Assembly (NCBI GenBank): GCA_001970955.1
Contig: MPUH01000356.1
Coordinates: 1 to 62,530, forward strand
From: Stentor coeruleus
Taxonomy: Eukaryota > Ciliophora > Heterotrichea > Heterotrichida > Stentoridae
Length of the DNA stretch: 62,530 bases
Direction: 5' to 3'
The notes under the pieces were generated by a model. That model had not been told where the DNA came from. It did not search any database and saw only the letters and a program-made list of their open reading frames with translations. The first letter of the stretch is position 1. The number at the start of each line of letters is the position of its first letter. Positions 10,419 through 20,689 of this stretch are shown here, piece by piece. The position numbers were made by a program, and so were the translations under genes.

Positions 10419-11315
10419 TTATTTATTAAAATCTTTTCTTTTCGGTATCAGGTTATAAGCTCCTGGACCAGGAATCCACGATTTCGCCTTGCTCTCAGCT
10501 TCAGAAACCCTCACAAAATTGTAATTCTTCTTTTTAATCTCTTGTAACTCTTTACTAAATGTATTTTTCTCTGCTCTTTTTGATATTGTATCATATAAAG
10601 AAGCTCCTTCATAAGTTGAAACTCCTGGAATCCCTTCTTTTCGTTTAGACAACACCTGAGTAAAATTAATCCTTTTTTCTTTGGGTATAACAAACACATG
10701 ACTTGATCGGAAAACCTGTTTTTTTAAAGCTTTTTCAACACCTTCATGGTTTAACCCTGGACCTGGATTGTTTTTTTTTACAACAGTTATATGGTAAGGT
10801 TTATGATAAATCGGGTTTGTGAATTTTTTTTTCTTAGAGTCAAATGGAGCATATTTCCAAGCAGCAGGGACATCTTGACTCATAGCTTGAATATTGTCAA
10901 GAAAACTACCTCTTTCGCATTTACTATATGAAAAATACCTGAACTTACCTAGTTTGATATCAAGTTTACGTTTACGTGATTTGTCGTCTTGGAAATAAAA
11001 TCCTGGCCCTGGAGTTGAGGCGCTTTTACGCATAATTTTAGCTGTGTGGGTTTCTCTTTCTAATTTGCTAAAATTACCTGAACTGTTAAGCCAGTTTCTT
11101 TTAAAATCTTTTTCAGGGTCTGAATTTTTCCCTGGGTCGTTTTGGATGTACTTTTTTGCAAATTCGTCTGTGAAGGTTTTCCTTGCTTCAGTTGGATTCC
11201 CTACATATCTGGTTAGAAAAAGACATGTTTTTGGAGGTTGATAACCTGCAAGACACCATGAATCATCTGCACCGGTGATGTTGCTGTGCGATCTTGATAA
11301 AGTTTGACTTTTCAT
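10419..11315 (-). CDS. Sperm-tail PG-rich (STPG/SHIPPO) repeat protein, 298 aa
   Basis: Contains repeated Pro-Gly motifs followed by an aromatic residue: TPGPGFYF (about residue 102), NPGPGLNHEG (about 190), GIPGVSTYEG (about 235) and IPGPGAYNL (about 283). Charged linkers separate them. Proteins with these repeats (ODF3, STPG1/2) bind microtubules or sit in the lumen of axonemal doublets, so a ciliary or cortical microtubule role is likely. The sequence between repeats is basic, with no membrane segment. I cannot say which STPG orthologue this is. Confidence 0.85.
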   Translation of the reverse strand: MKSQTLSRSHSNITGADDSWCLAGYQPPKTCLFLTRYVGNPTEARKTFTDEFAKKYIQNDPGKNSDPEKDFKRNWLNSSGNFSKLERETHTAKIMRKSASTPGPGFYFQDDKSRKRKLDIKLGKFRYFSYSKCERGSFLDNIQAMSQDVPAAWKYAPFDSKKKKFTNPIYHKPYHITVVKKNNPGPGLNHEGVEKALKKQVFRSSHVFVIPKEKRINFTQVLSKRKEGIPGVSTYEGASLYDTISKRAEKNTFSKELQEIKKKNYNFVRVSEAESKAKSWIPGPGAYNLIPKRKDFNK

Positions 11316-12062
11316 GATAAATTTATAATTTAAATGGAGTAATTATTAGAGAATAATCAGGTTTGGATATTGAAATTCAAGAAAATGTCCTGGTAATTTT
11401 TTATTTTTAATAGGAAATAATTGTTTTAATTATATTTTAAGATGTTAATGTTATTATTTGATTTATTTAAATATATAATTACTTCAATATACATAACCAG
11501 CGACAACGAATGGTTTAAAATACCGAATCTGCCTAAAGAAAGAGATCGTAGGACAAACAAACCTCGATCGGACAAGGTTTAAAACCATGCTACCTTAACT
11601 ATCACCTACTTAAAACTTTTAAACTTTACTTCTATATAAGGTTTTGATTAGTTTGGTTTTATCTTGCATTTCAGTTTATAATAAAAATTTAGTAATCATA
11701 AAAACATTTCATATAATTGGTTTATAATAAATTTAAAAGATAATTTATTGTATAAATTACTATGTATGTTTCATGATATAATATAATGATTGCAATAGAT
11801 ATTGTGTGATTTAATTAACAAAAATCATAGATAAAAATAGGTATGAAATTATATGGTTTTGCTGATGTTATAAAAATATTATTATAGTTATAAAAATAGT
11901 AGGGAACTTTTGTGTATATAACTATAGTGTTATTATATATTTTTAATAGATTCTGAATAATAATAAAACAATCATCCTTTAAAACTCATAAATATCAGAT
12001 TTATTTAAATACATGAAAAATATCATACAAATTATAATGTCCGCTTACTAATAAATAAGAGT
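11316..12062. other. Divergent intergenic region
   Basis: G-rich on the left (3' to 11420), then AT-rich. Around 11498-11595 there is a GC-richer, structured island, listed separately. The right part holds only short A/T runs. Confidence 0.5.
11498..11595. ncRNA. Possible structured noncoding RNA
   Basis: An island of balanced base composition in an AT-rich spacer. It contains a hairpin, GATCG-t-AGG (11544-11552) pairing with CCTCGATC (11562-11569) around a 9-nt loop. An outer 7-bp stem pairs ATGGTTT (11510-11516) with AAACCAT (11582-11588). No frame is open. It does not match tRNA, 5S or the spliceosomal RNAs I can recall. The strand is unknown, and it could be a snoRNA-like gene or a chance fold. 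Confidence 0.3.
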
Positions 12063-13838
12063 ATGGAAAATTTTAAAGAACCACTTGATGAGTTAGAATT
12101 ACTAGATCCACTTGAATGGCACAATATTCCCCAACCTATAGTAAATGGCATAGTCTCTTTAAAAAACTGTATCAAACAACAATCCTCTTATATCGAATCC
12201 CTAAATAAAACTTTCAAAGATTTCGAAGTTCGAAACAATCTCCGCATCCTAAACACACAAAAAACTTTAACTGAAAACATGGAAAAAACACGAGAAAGTG
12301 ACGAACTAATGAAAAATTCAATCAAACATACCGAGTTCCGAATAAAAGAATCATTCGAACAATTTCAAAAAAAAATATCAGAAGAACGCTACAAAGAAAA
12401 ACGTATATCAGAAAGTAATATTAATGAAATTAAACAAGAAATTGATACTTTAATGAACAAAATAGACTCAATACCTACAATGATACAAATACAAACTATA
12501 ATTACTACAACAGCTGAAAAACTTAAAGATGTAGTAAAACAAGATATAAAAGATAAGGTTTTAAAGCCAGAAATACAAAGTTTGACACAAAAAGTTATAT
12601 CTTTAAACAGGTAAAATATATTTAGTGAGTATGAAGGGAAATTTAATTTAGTTAATGAAAAAGTTAGAAATTTAGATGAAAAAGTTGTAGATAGTGTTAA
12701 AATCTGTGAAAATATGCTGAATAATAATACAAAAGAGATACAAAAAAATCAGAATGAAAAGAATATTGTTATTTATAGGGAAATAGAGAAAATATATGAA
12801 AGGTTTGAGTATATGGAGTATGTAAAAAAGCAGTTTGAGCAGCAGACAAAAGAGTCGATAATGTCTTTTATAGCTTTTAAACAATCTCATAGTCTGAATA
12901 TTAAACGTTTTGAGAATGGTCTGCAGTCTTGTGAGGATAATATTAAAAACATGCAACAAAGTTTGATAGATTTATCTCAACCAAAAACCCCTCAATCAAT
13001 ATATTCTCCAGTTATACAAACTTTTACATCTTTAGCTTCTCCTTTAGGTAATTTTAATTACCCATCATCGCCTCTTCAAAATTTGCCTGCGCCAGCGCAG
13101 GCCCCAATAGAAATCCCTCTTGATGATATATACGAAAAAATATTCTTAGCTAAACAAGAACTAACTGATATGATTAAACAAGAAAAAACAAAAACACTTG
13201 AAATCATCCAAGATCAAGTTAAAATCCTTGAAATCCAACGTGAAAAAAATAAAAATGCTTCAGAACAAGCTATACAAGAACTTAAAGATAAACTTGCTTG
13301 GTTACCTATAAGTTTATGCCAATTAGAAGGTATGACCCCAGGAGAAGCTAGACTTTTTACTATAGAAGCACGTTTAAGATCAGAAGAGAACTCAAGAATT
13401 CAATCTTTTAACCATCTTTCAAAACTTGTCGACAATTTTATCAATCAAAAAATCCACAACGCAGAATTTATTGAAGCTAAAGATATAAAAACAGCAATAA
13501 ATCCTATAAATGAAATAAACACTAATTCACGTAATTCAGTTATAAGAAAAAACTCTCCTTTTATAGGACAAGGTAGTAGTGAATGGTGGAAAAAAGCACA
13601 AGAAAGTGAAAGGAGAAACTGTAGCGAATCAGGAAGTGTTATAGGGAAAATTAAATTTTCAACACCTGTACCTGAGAGTGATGAAGCTGGAGATTCTTAT
13701 GTTGCTTATAAAGATCGAAGAAAAGCTAGAGCTGTACCAAAATCTTGGGATACAGAAACTACTCAGATACCAAGGATACAAACAGCTTTGCCTTTGAAAC
13801 CGAAAAAATCTTTTCAAAGAGTTAATAAAATTTATTAA
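12063..13838 (+). CDS. Coiled-coil protein, 586 aa, unknown function
   Basis: Exons 12063-12610 and 12626-13838 are joined by a 15-nt intron in phase 2 (the split codon gives Ser), continuing EYEGKFNLVNEKV. Residues 30-330 and about 370-430 are strongly heptad-like and rich in Lys, Glu, Gln and Ile. A Pro/Ser-rich hinge lies near residues 325-355. The last 120 residues are polar and Lys/Arg-rich, including GSSEWWKKAQESERR. No membrane segment is seen. A cytoskeletal or basal-body structural role is possible from composition only; I recognise no family. Confidence 0.8.
12611..12625 (+). other. 15-nt intron
   Basis: GTAAAATATATTTAG. Unspliced, the frame ends four bases into the intron. Splicing joins two coiled-coil halves in frame, with the branch-like A at position 10. 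Confidence 0.93.
13085..13102. other. GC-rich palindrome inside a coding exon
   Basis: GCCTGCGC-CA-GCGCAGGC is an 8-bp perfect stem with a 2-nt loop. It encodes part of the PAPAQAP hinge of the coiled-coil protein. It is nearly all G/C in a gene that is otherwise AT-rich. Confidence 0.6.
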
Positions 13839-14487
13839 TATTCTTTGTGGTTAATAAAAAGAAGGAAATAGTTTGTGATATGAGGATTTTTATACAATAG
13901 GCTCAATAAAAACTGAGTATTCTGCTTTTGAATAGAGATAATTCTATCATCATTAAAAAGACTAGTAAATAATCAAATGTTTTATACATTTTCAATATAA
14001 AACATAACTTAATTTGTTTAATGCTAATAACAATAGTATTAGACTTTTTGATAAACCTCATTTCCTAAATACCCACATCTAATTTCCTATAAGCCTATCC
14101 TATTCAAATTCCACTACCTGTTTTCTGTACCTAAAATCCTAAACCATAATGTCAATTCTCCTAACAAAATTAAACCTTCAAACCCCTAAACCCTCAAAAC
14201 ATCATCAATCCTTACAAAAACCAAAACCCCACATCCCTTAGTCAATATAATCACAATTTCCACACATCTTTCACATAAAAATAATAACCCCAATCCAAAA
14301 ATCTCATAAAAAATCCTAACAATTACCCACAAAATTATCATTATCTCCCTTCAAATCCTCAACCCAAAAAAAAACTAAAAATTTACATTTTCCATACATC
14401 CAAAAGATTATCAATCAATATCCTCAAGTATATTTTCTCATAAAAAACCATCAAAATTTCTACAAAAATAAGTTAATAATAAACCTT
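13839..14487. other. Intergenic region, convergent genes
   Basis: Left part mixed. From 14041 to 14470 the + strand is C/A/T with almost no G, an example of the skew that borders genes here. No gene is seen. Confidence 0.5.
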
Positions 14488-14889
14488 TTAGTTAATAAAC
14501 TGAGTACTTGGCCCTGAATTCTTCCCTTTAAGCTTATTTTTTTCATTGTAACTCGGTTCTTCTATATTATTTAAATCTTTTTTTTTTCCTGATGTAGTCA
14601 TATTCTCTTCATCTGAACCTTGGTTATTATTTTCTATATGTTGATAAACTGAATAATACGCTTGAAGCGTCCTCGGCAAATCTTTATGGCTCACTGACGT
14701 GATTTGGCTTTGCCGATTATTAGGAATTATATCGTTTTTCACTGAATTCCGACGATGGAACTGAGAATTGTATTTATTTAAGACTTCAAACTTTCTGCTT
14801 TTTATATGAGGGGAGGTTTTTTCGCTTACTAGCCCTTTCAGGGCTCGCGATTCTTGATAAGTTAAATTTCGCATTAATATAAATGGCAT
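14488..14889 (-). CDS. Small hypothetical protein, 133 aa
   Basis: Polar, Ser/Asn/Lys-rich protein without membrane segments, probably disordered. The N terminus MPFILMRNLTYQESRALKG is the only mildly hydrophobic part. It is not recognised. A coding origin is supported by its length, the drop of the C/G skew inside it, and a C-rich left and G-rich right flank as for the other genes. It may be a small cortical or ciliary protein, but that is a guess. Confidence 0.55.
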   Translation of the reverse strand: MPFILMRNLTYQESRALKGLVSEKTSPHIKSRKFEVLNKYNSQFHRRNSVKNDIIPNNRQSQITSVSHKDLPRTLQAYYSVYQHIENNNQGSDEENMTTSGKKKDLNNIEEPSYNEKNKLKGKNSGPSTQFIN

Positions 14890-15607
14890 GAGTTAGGGAA
14901 AATTAATCTTTGATATGAACAGAATATGATAATAGATTAGTTTTTTGATATAAATATTATTGAAGATATGAAGATTAGGGATTTTGTTAGAAGGGATAAG
15001 TTTGTTTAGGGATTTAAGAATGGATTTGATGAGATAATTAGGATTATTGAAACCGATGATAAGGAAAATGGGTATTTTATAGTTTTAGAAAAGGGTTGGA
15101 ATTAAAGGATTATAGGTTTTGAGTAATGGGGATATGTGGATTAGGTGTTGTGAATTAAGGTAGAAATTGTGAGGATTTTAGAGAATGTTAGGATAAGAAG
15201 TTATTATTTTTTTTTGATGAAGTGTGATTAAATATGGTTAAAACTTTTTCGCTATCTTTCCGAAATTTGATTTTTTTTTATTTTGTGATATAGTTCCTTT
15301 ATTTCATATATTTATATATTATTCAACTTTATTAGATTTCTTTTAGGGTAATTATATTAATCTTAAAATAATAAACTCAATCTAAGAATCATTTTACTAT
15401 TAAAACTCAAGCTAAGTTTTTGATTTTCCTAAAAAAACACAAATTTTAACCCAAATATCAGTCCAGCATTTTTTCTATAATCAAATATAAACTTAAAAAT
15501 TATTATATACTTAACGTAAAAAGTAATAAAATTATCTTAAAACAAAACAAACATAATCATCCACACACATCTATTTCTAAATCTTGCCATTACTAATTAA
15601 TCACTAT
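14890..15607. other. Intergenic region
   Basis: 14890-15240 is G-rich and C-poor on the + strand; 15400-15607 is the reverse. The switch from G to C happens near 15300-15360. No gene or repeat is seen. Confidence 0.5.
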
Positions 15608-16042
15608 CTAAATATTGTCTAATTCTTTAAGCACATCTTCAACATCCTGATGACTTTTATCCTGCTTTTCTCTTCCCAGTCTCTCTTCGTCAACAAAATC
15701 AAATTCAAACTTATGTTCATGTATTGGGAAATTAGGCTTTTCTCCATATACTGTAATATTAACACCCATTTGCCTTTCAACCAAACTAGAATTCACATTT
15801 ACAACAGGCACAGTTTGTGACAAAGGGGCTTCTACAAAAGTTGACTTAGACTCATTTTTATTAAGTTTCGAAGCTACACTCAACTCATGTGAATCAAGCT
15901 TGTCATTGATTTTTTTCCCTTCATGTAACACTTCCGCTTCTCCATCTTCATCATGTGGGTTCATAGAAAACTTTTCTGTTATGGTCATTTTTTTCTCAAT
16001 CACAGGCATTGAAGCATTAGTTTTTGAGCTTGAACAGCCCAT
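15608..16042 (-). CDS. Putative N-myristoylated small acidic protein, 144 aa
   Basis: It starts MGCSSSKTNAS, a strong N-myristoylation signal (Gly2, Ser6, Lys7) with Cys3 for palmitoylation, so membrane anchoring is likely. The remainder is hydrophilic, rich in Glu, Lys and Ser and without domains I recognise. A short patch near residue 95 (MGVNITVYGEKPNFPIHEH) is the best candidate for a folded piece. It may be an adaptor on cortical or ciliary membrane. Confidence 0.7.
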   Translation of the reverse strand: MGCSSSKTNASMPVIEKKMTITEKFSMNPHDEDGEAEVLHEGKKINDKLDSHELSVASKLNKNESKSTFVEAPLSQTVPVVNVNSSLVERQMGVNITVYGEKPNFPIHEHKFEFDFVDEERLGREKQDKSHQDVEDVLKELDNI

Positions 16043-16177
16043 TTTTTATATATAAAAATAAGCTATAATTACGATATCCCATTATTTGCAAAAACATAGT
16101 TTTCGTAGATTTTATAAAGGATAAAATATTATCATCAAGTATCAAACATGTGTGAAAGTGCAGAAAAATCGACTTTG

Positions 16178-16624
16178 TTAATACTTTAAAATATGAAGAA
16201 CTCTAAGACATGGTAAAGATTTGGTTTTACTTAGCGAGTTTTCGATAAATTTATGGGCTTCTTGGTTAAGTTTGTATTTTTCTAGTTTTTTGTGGTTGTT
16301 TACAAGTTTTTGGAAATCTTCTGTGGTACTAAGCCCAATATTTCCCCTTAAATTCCTTTTTATATAAGGAAGATATCGAGATTTTCTAGATTTTCAACCT
16401 CGCCTCTGCTAAAATTTACTGTTTCGTGGAACTTTTTTGAATATTTCACCCCTTGAGATATATCGATTTGTCTTAGATTTTATAAGCATTTTTCTGCCCA
16501 GTTCATCATGAAGCTTGTTTTGAAAAGTTCAAGTTTTCGGTTCCTTTTGCAAAAGTTTGAGGCTGGTGGTTTGCGAGTGAAAAAAGGTATGGATGATTTC
16601 CTTGTCGCAGATTATTAAGCTCAT
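16178..16624 (-). pseudogene. Decayed small gene, unknown family
   Basis: Reading on the - strand, a protein-like frame starts near 16611 without an ATG and reads SATRKSSIPFFTRKPP... It meets one TAA after MNWAEKCL and continues with KYSKKFHETVNFSRGEVENL. It must then shift frame near 16365 to reach PYIKRNLRGNIGLSTTEDF and end at 16178 (HILKY). No 15- or 16-nt GT..AG intron repairs the stop or the shift. The style (basic, Ser/Lys-rich) matches the neighbouring small genes. The G-rich right flank (16625-16780) is that of an ordinary gene. I infer a pseudogene; sequence errors are the alternative. Confidence 0.5.
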
Positions 16625-17994
16625 TTTGATGAGGATTTTACTTGCTGGATAAGTATGGCAGATTGAATTAGAGTTTGAGAAGTTTTTATTGTAAATGTTG
16701 AGATCTTGATATTTTGATTTAGAAAAATGGGTTTTAAGGGTTTTTTGAATAAAAAACTGGATTTTTACTATTAGTTTTAGGTATTTTATGATAATTTACT
16801 ATCTGGAAAAATAAAAGTTCTTATTATAATATGAGGAATTTCTCTGAAGATATTGTTGTGAGGATATACTTCTATAGTAAATTTCATTAATGATCATATA
16901 GTAAGATGATTGTTTTGTTTGATAACTGAATTTGAACTTGCATTAAAACATTTAAAATTTTATAAAATCGTAAACTTGGCGATGCTTACATTTCTAATAA
17001 AACCATACAGCACTTATCTTCAGAGCCCAATACAAAATCTTTACTACAAATTTATACATTTTAATAGTATATTAATTAAAAAATCCTAAAATTTCCTTAC
17101 CATTTCTCCAAAACTAATTAGTATATTAATTAAAAAATCCTAAAATTTCCTTACCATTTCTCCAAAACTAATTTTTATATACAAACTGAAGTATTCCAGT
17201 TTTTTTAAAAAGAAGAAATTTTATAGAAAGTTTAGAGTTTATTTTTCAATACTTTGGTGGTTTATTTAAGTTTGAATGCTCATTAAAGATATTTAATGAG
17301 AAAATTAAAAACCTATTTAAAGGGTTATATAGAAAAGTAAATATAATAACCTATTGAAGAAAGAAACTTTTAATATGCTACAAATAGATAATGTGATAAT
17401 ATATGATTTGAGGATTATAATTAGGATGATTGTGTTACTAAAAAAATTAATAAGAGTGGAAGATAAGATTATTATAAAAGAATAGATAAAAAATATTTTT
17501 TTGGTAAGTTGGATTTAGAGGAAGTGATAATTTTATTGATTTTGGGTGTTAGGAGGAATTTTATTTCGGAATTGGGTATTAAGTGGGTGTTGTTTAGTAA
17601 GAGTATAATATAGGTAGTTTGAAGTTAGGATTGAGAAAATAGACTTCTGGATAATTATAAAACATATGTGAAAAAAAATATAATTTTTGCTAAAATAACG
17701 TATATTATACTAAAAGTACTTGTATTTAATATATAAACTATAGCAAATTACAATGCAGGTCTAACTTTATTACTTCTACCAACTCATAATAATATGTATT
17801 TTATCACAAAATCACATATCAATATCTATTTTCCTCAATAAACATACCACAAAACCTTAACATCCACTAAACCCATAACTTCTAACAATTTCTATATAAT
17901 AAAAAACTATACCTAATTTATAAAACAATTTCCATCTATACAAAAATACCCTTTTATCCTTACAATTAAATTTCTTTATAATAACTAAATGCTT
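16625..17994. other. Gene-poor region with a tandem duplication
   Basis: Contains the 54-bp duplication at 17066-17173. C-rich sequence surrounds it, and a G-rich block runs 17240-17640. That C-then-G order normally brackets a gene, but here nothing readable lies between. A 57-codon open frame around 16920-17095 is of chance length for this base composition. Confidence 0.45.
17066..17173. repeat. 54-bp tandem duplication, two copies
   Basis: Two adjacent identical 54-bp units (17066-17119, 17120-17173), noncoding, with no N between them. Confidence 0.9.
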
Positions 17995-18531
17995 TTATAG
18001 GCTCCAAAAAATTTCTCTTCTACTAATCTGTTTATGAAATCTTATTGCATTATTCGAGATAAGCGAAGAATAGTTTTTTTCAGGTTCATTCTTATAATAA
18101 CTCCAATATTTATTAGGATCTTCTTTAATTATTCTTCTTTTTGGCTTTATAAACTTAACATTAGGAATATTTTTGTCGATTATTTTATATGATTTATCAT
18201 AAAATGTGCAGTTTGTATGATTTGGTTTACTTTTCTGTATAAAATTTACAAATAGGTAGTAATCATTACGTGTAGGGGATTTAAAAGATGATGTGCCGAA
18301 ATTTGACAGGTTTTGAGGACTTGAATCTGATGTGGAAAGCAAGTAAGATATTACTTTTGGTTTTGGTTTGATTATGTTTCTCACTTTTTTCAATTTCTTC
18401 AAATGGCTTTTCAGCAATAAATCATTATAAACAAACAACTTCTTAGAGTTAACAACAAAAAAACTTCTGTTCCATTTCCCAAGCTTGATACTCTCTAGAC
18501 TTTCCATTATTATTATAATTTCCATCTTCAA
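17995..18531 (-). CDS. Hypothetical basic protein, up to 178 aa
   Basis: The frame begins MKMEIIIIMESLESIKLGKW. The ATG at 18507 (MESLESIK...) may be the true start, because the first eight residues are Ile-run translation of AT-rich leader. The protein is Lys/Ser/Asn-rich without membrane segments, with a central PKPKVISYLL and a C terminus RFHKQISRREIFWSL. Not recognised. Flanks show the normal C-left and G-right skew. Confidence 0.55.
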   Translation of the reverse strand: MKMEIIIIMESLESIKLGKWNRSFFVVNSKKLFVYNDLLLKSHLKKLKKVRNIIKPKPKVISYLLSTSDSSPQNLSNFGTSSFKSPTRNDYYLFVNFIQKSKPNHTNCTFYDKSYKIIDKNIPNVKFIKPKRRIIKEDPNKYWSYYKNEPEKNYSSLISNNAIRFHKQISRREIFWSL

Positions 18532-19269
18532 AGTAATTGCTAAATATTCTTTATGAGATAATATAATTTTTTAGCAATATACAGTTTTTATTTTATATGA
18601 TTGAAAGTATTCTAAGGATATTTAAAAACAGTTATTTTGAAGTTAATATAAGTATTTAAAACTTATATTGGAAAATAGAATTTTGCAGATTTTTTGGCAT
18701 ACAAATCATATTAAACGTGATGATTTTTTGTAAAATAAGGTTTTTGTGATGTTTTCTGTTGTGGTGGTAGTATAAGTTTGCATAAAAAGCTTAAGGTTTG
18801 TTGATTATTATGAATTTTCTTGTGAAATATTAAATTTAATCAATTTTCATGTAAGTTTTGTGCTAGCAAAGATGAATTTGTATTATTTTTTAAGGAATTT
18901 TTAGTGCCTGTAAGTGTTTTGATTAAGATAAGTAGATATGCTTTATGTTATATTTAATATCGAGTCTATTTTATAAACTTCCATTTGATTTTAAACAAAA
19001 AAAATTTTTATAATAAAACCTCATCATCCGAATATCATCTTTCAAATTTGTAAACAAATACTAAATCCTATTTTCCTATCAATATTATCCCCTATAAAAC
19101 GTATTATAAAATTCCTCCTCCTTATCTTATAAAACTAATTTTTTTACTACAATTTCTCAATAAACAATCACATTTCATAACAATAAAATCCTCATCATCA
19201 CATAAAATCCATCACAAACATAAATTCACATCATAAACATATCTAAACTTATAATTTCTTATCCTAAAC
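18532..19269. other. Intergenic region
   Basis: G/T-rich on the left (18540-18960), C/A-rich on the right (19010-19265). No gene is seen. Confidence 0.5.
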
Positions 19270-19638
19270 CTAATTTTCAGTTTTAATCTCTTTCTTTGGC
19301 CTACCCATTTTTTTTTTCTTAGATTCCATCTCTTCTTGTACCTTCCGATTCTGTTCAATTTCCTTAAGTAGATTATCAAGATCAATATTATCCTCAGATT
19401 CCATACGTTTTAAAGGTAACATAGGCACTGTATATCCAGCTTTATCTAAACCTTCAACTAATTTGCCAATATAATTTTTAAACATCACTTTGCTTTTATA
19501 ATACTTTTTTGTAGTCTCTATAAGCATGAATTCTAGTTTATGAATATACGAAGCTAATTTCGAATTATGTTCAATTAGTTCTTTAGACATATCTTCACCT
19601 CTTTTACGTTTTTTAGAATCCTCAGGAACCTCAGCCAT
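19270..19638 (-). CDS. Small nuclear-type protein with AT-hook-like motif, 122 aa
   Basis: MAEVPEDSKKRKRGED gives an N-terminal nuclear-localisation-like cluster. A helical, coiled-coil-like middle follows (about residues 20-55 and 85-105). The C terminus KKKKMGRPKKEIKTEN contains the GRP core of an AT-hook flanked by basic residues. This suggests a small DNA- or chromatin-associated protein. One AT-hook core alone is weak evidence. The ATG lies 10 bp after the stop of the upstream gene on the same strand, so promoter space is almost absent. Confidence 0.65.
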   Translation of the reverse strand: MAEVPEDSKKRKRGEDMSKELIEHNSKLASYIHKLEFMLIETTKKYYKSKVMFKNYIGKLVEGLDKAGYTVPMLPLKRMESEDNIDLDNLLKEIEQNRKVQEEMESKKKKMGRPKKEIKTEN

Positions 19639-19648
19639 TTAGATATAA

Positions 19649-20230
19649 TTATTTAGTTTTGTATATGGAAAAAGGAGTTTTATGGATACTTGAGATTCTA
19701 TTTGAAGAATTTGTCCGTATTCTAATAGGAAATTGAACTTTAGATTGATTTTTGTAATAAGCTTTGATTGTTACTGAAGAGTTTCGTCCTTGGAATTGAA
19801 GTTTTGGCGATATTTTATGTGAGTGTTGGACTATTGGTATGAAAATATGTGGGGTATTAGGATAATCATACCATATGTTTGGGTTTATGTTTGAAGTTAG
19901 ATCAGTAGTTTCTGTTTGCACGGATTTTGTTATTTGATTTTCGCTTAGAGCTCTTTTTAAGTTTTTAGATTTTGAGTTAGGGTGTTCAGATAATGGGGTT
20001 TTTATTGAGAGATTTCGGTTTTTTAAAGTAATTCTTTTGTGGGGAGATTTTGTGTAGTTTTTAAGGAAGGATAGATCAAGTTCTTGATTTTTATCATGGA
20101 ATTTGTAGTCTTGAAGACGACGGGACTTTGATGATTGGAGGTTGAGGTGAAGGTCTGAAATCCTACGTTTGGATTTTTTTATGTGTTTTAGATAGATGTT
20201 TGCCTTTTCGTTTAAGTCTATATGGTGCAT
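19649..20230 (-). CDS. Hypothetical basic disordered protein, 193 aa
   Basis: Lys/Ser/Asn/His-rich, no hydrophobic segments, several Ser-Pro and Thr-Pro sites (TKSPHKR, KTPLSEH, YPNTPHIF, KTPFSIY) that could be kinase targets. Not recognised. It lies head-to-tail with the AT-hook gene, 10 bp apart. It is similar in style, but not visibly in sequence, to the gene at 42426-43007. Confidence 0.6.
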   Translation of the reverse strand: MHHIDLNEKANIYLKHIKKSKRRISDLHLNLQSSKSRRLQDYKFHDKNQELDLSFLKNYTKSPHKRITLKNRNLSIKTPLSEHPNSKSKNLKRALSENQITKSVQTETTDLTSNINPNIWYDYPNTPHIFIPIVQHSHKISPKLQFQGRNSSVTIKAYYKNQSKVQFPIRIRTNSSNRISSIHKTPFSIYKTK

Positions 20231-20689
20231 AATTCAATATAATATTGTAAACATTTTCTTATGAAAAAGCAATTTTTTATCTTATTCTTAGCACATTTCT
20301 TTAGATTATAGAGTTTTATCAGTCAACTTTAAAACAACTGCAAATCTAACCCTAAATCCTCACATCAAAACCCAAACCAAAATCTATCTTTTCCTTAATT
20401 AAAAAGCCTAACACCCATCTTCCAAATAGCCACATATCAAAACCTAACTCCTACTTTTACTCTAAAAGCATCCATCTATCAAACCCCAAAATCCTTATGT
20501 CTAAAACTTCCAAAATCCATATAAAAAACTCATATCCTATACTCAAAATTTATTTCTAATTCTATTTCTCTATACTTAACATCAATTCTCTATCCATCTA
20601 TCACAAACACTTCAAATTATCTAACATCCTCATATAAAATCAATCTCCTATAATATCTAATCCAAACCTCAGCCATTATTCTTATAATA
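20231..20689. other. Divergent intergenic region
   Basis: From 20300 on it is C/A-rich and nearly free of G, the usual flank left of a gene. No other feature is seen. Confidence 0.5.

Noticed and set aside
16920..17095. 57-codon open + strand frame
   Set aside because: Of chance length, no ATG near its start, and runs into the 54-bp duplication.
20408..20420. CCTAACACCC-like string, possible telomere repeat or telomerase RNA template
   Set aside because: A single ten-base match in a C/A-rich spacer where such strings arise by chance. No tandem array or conserved RNA structure.
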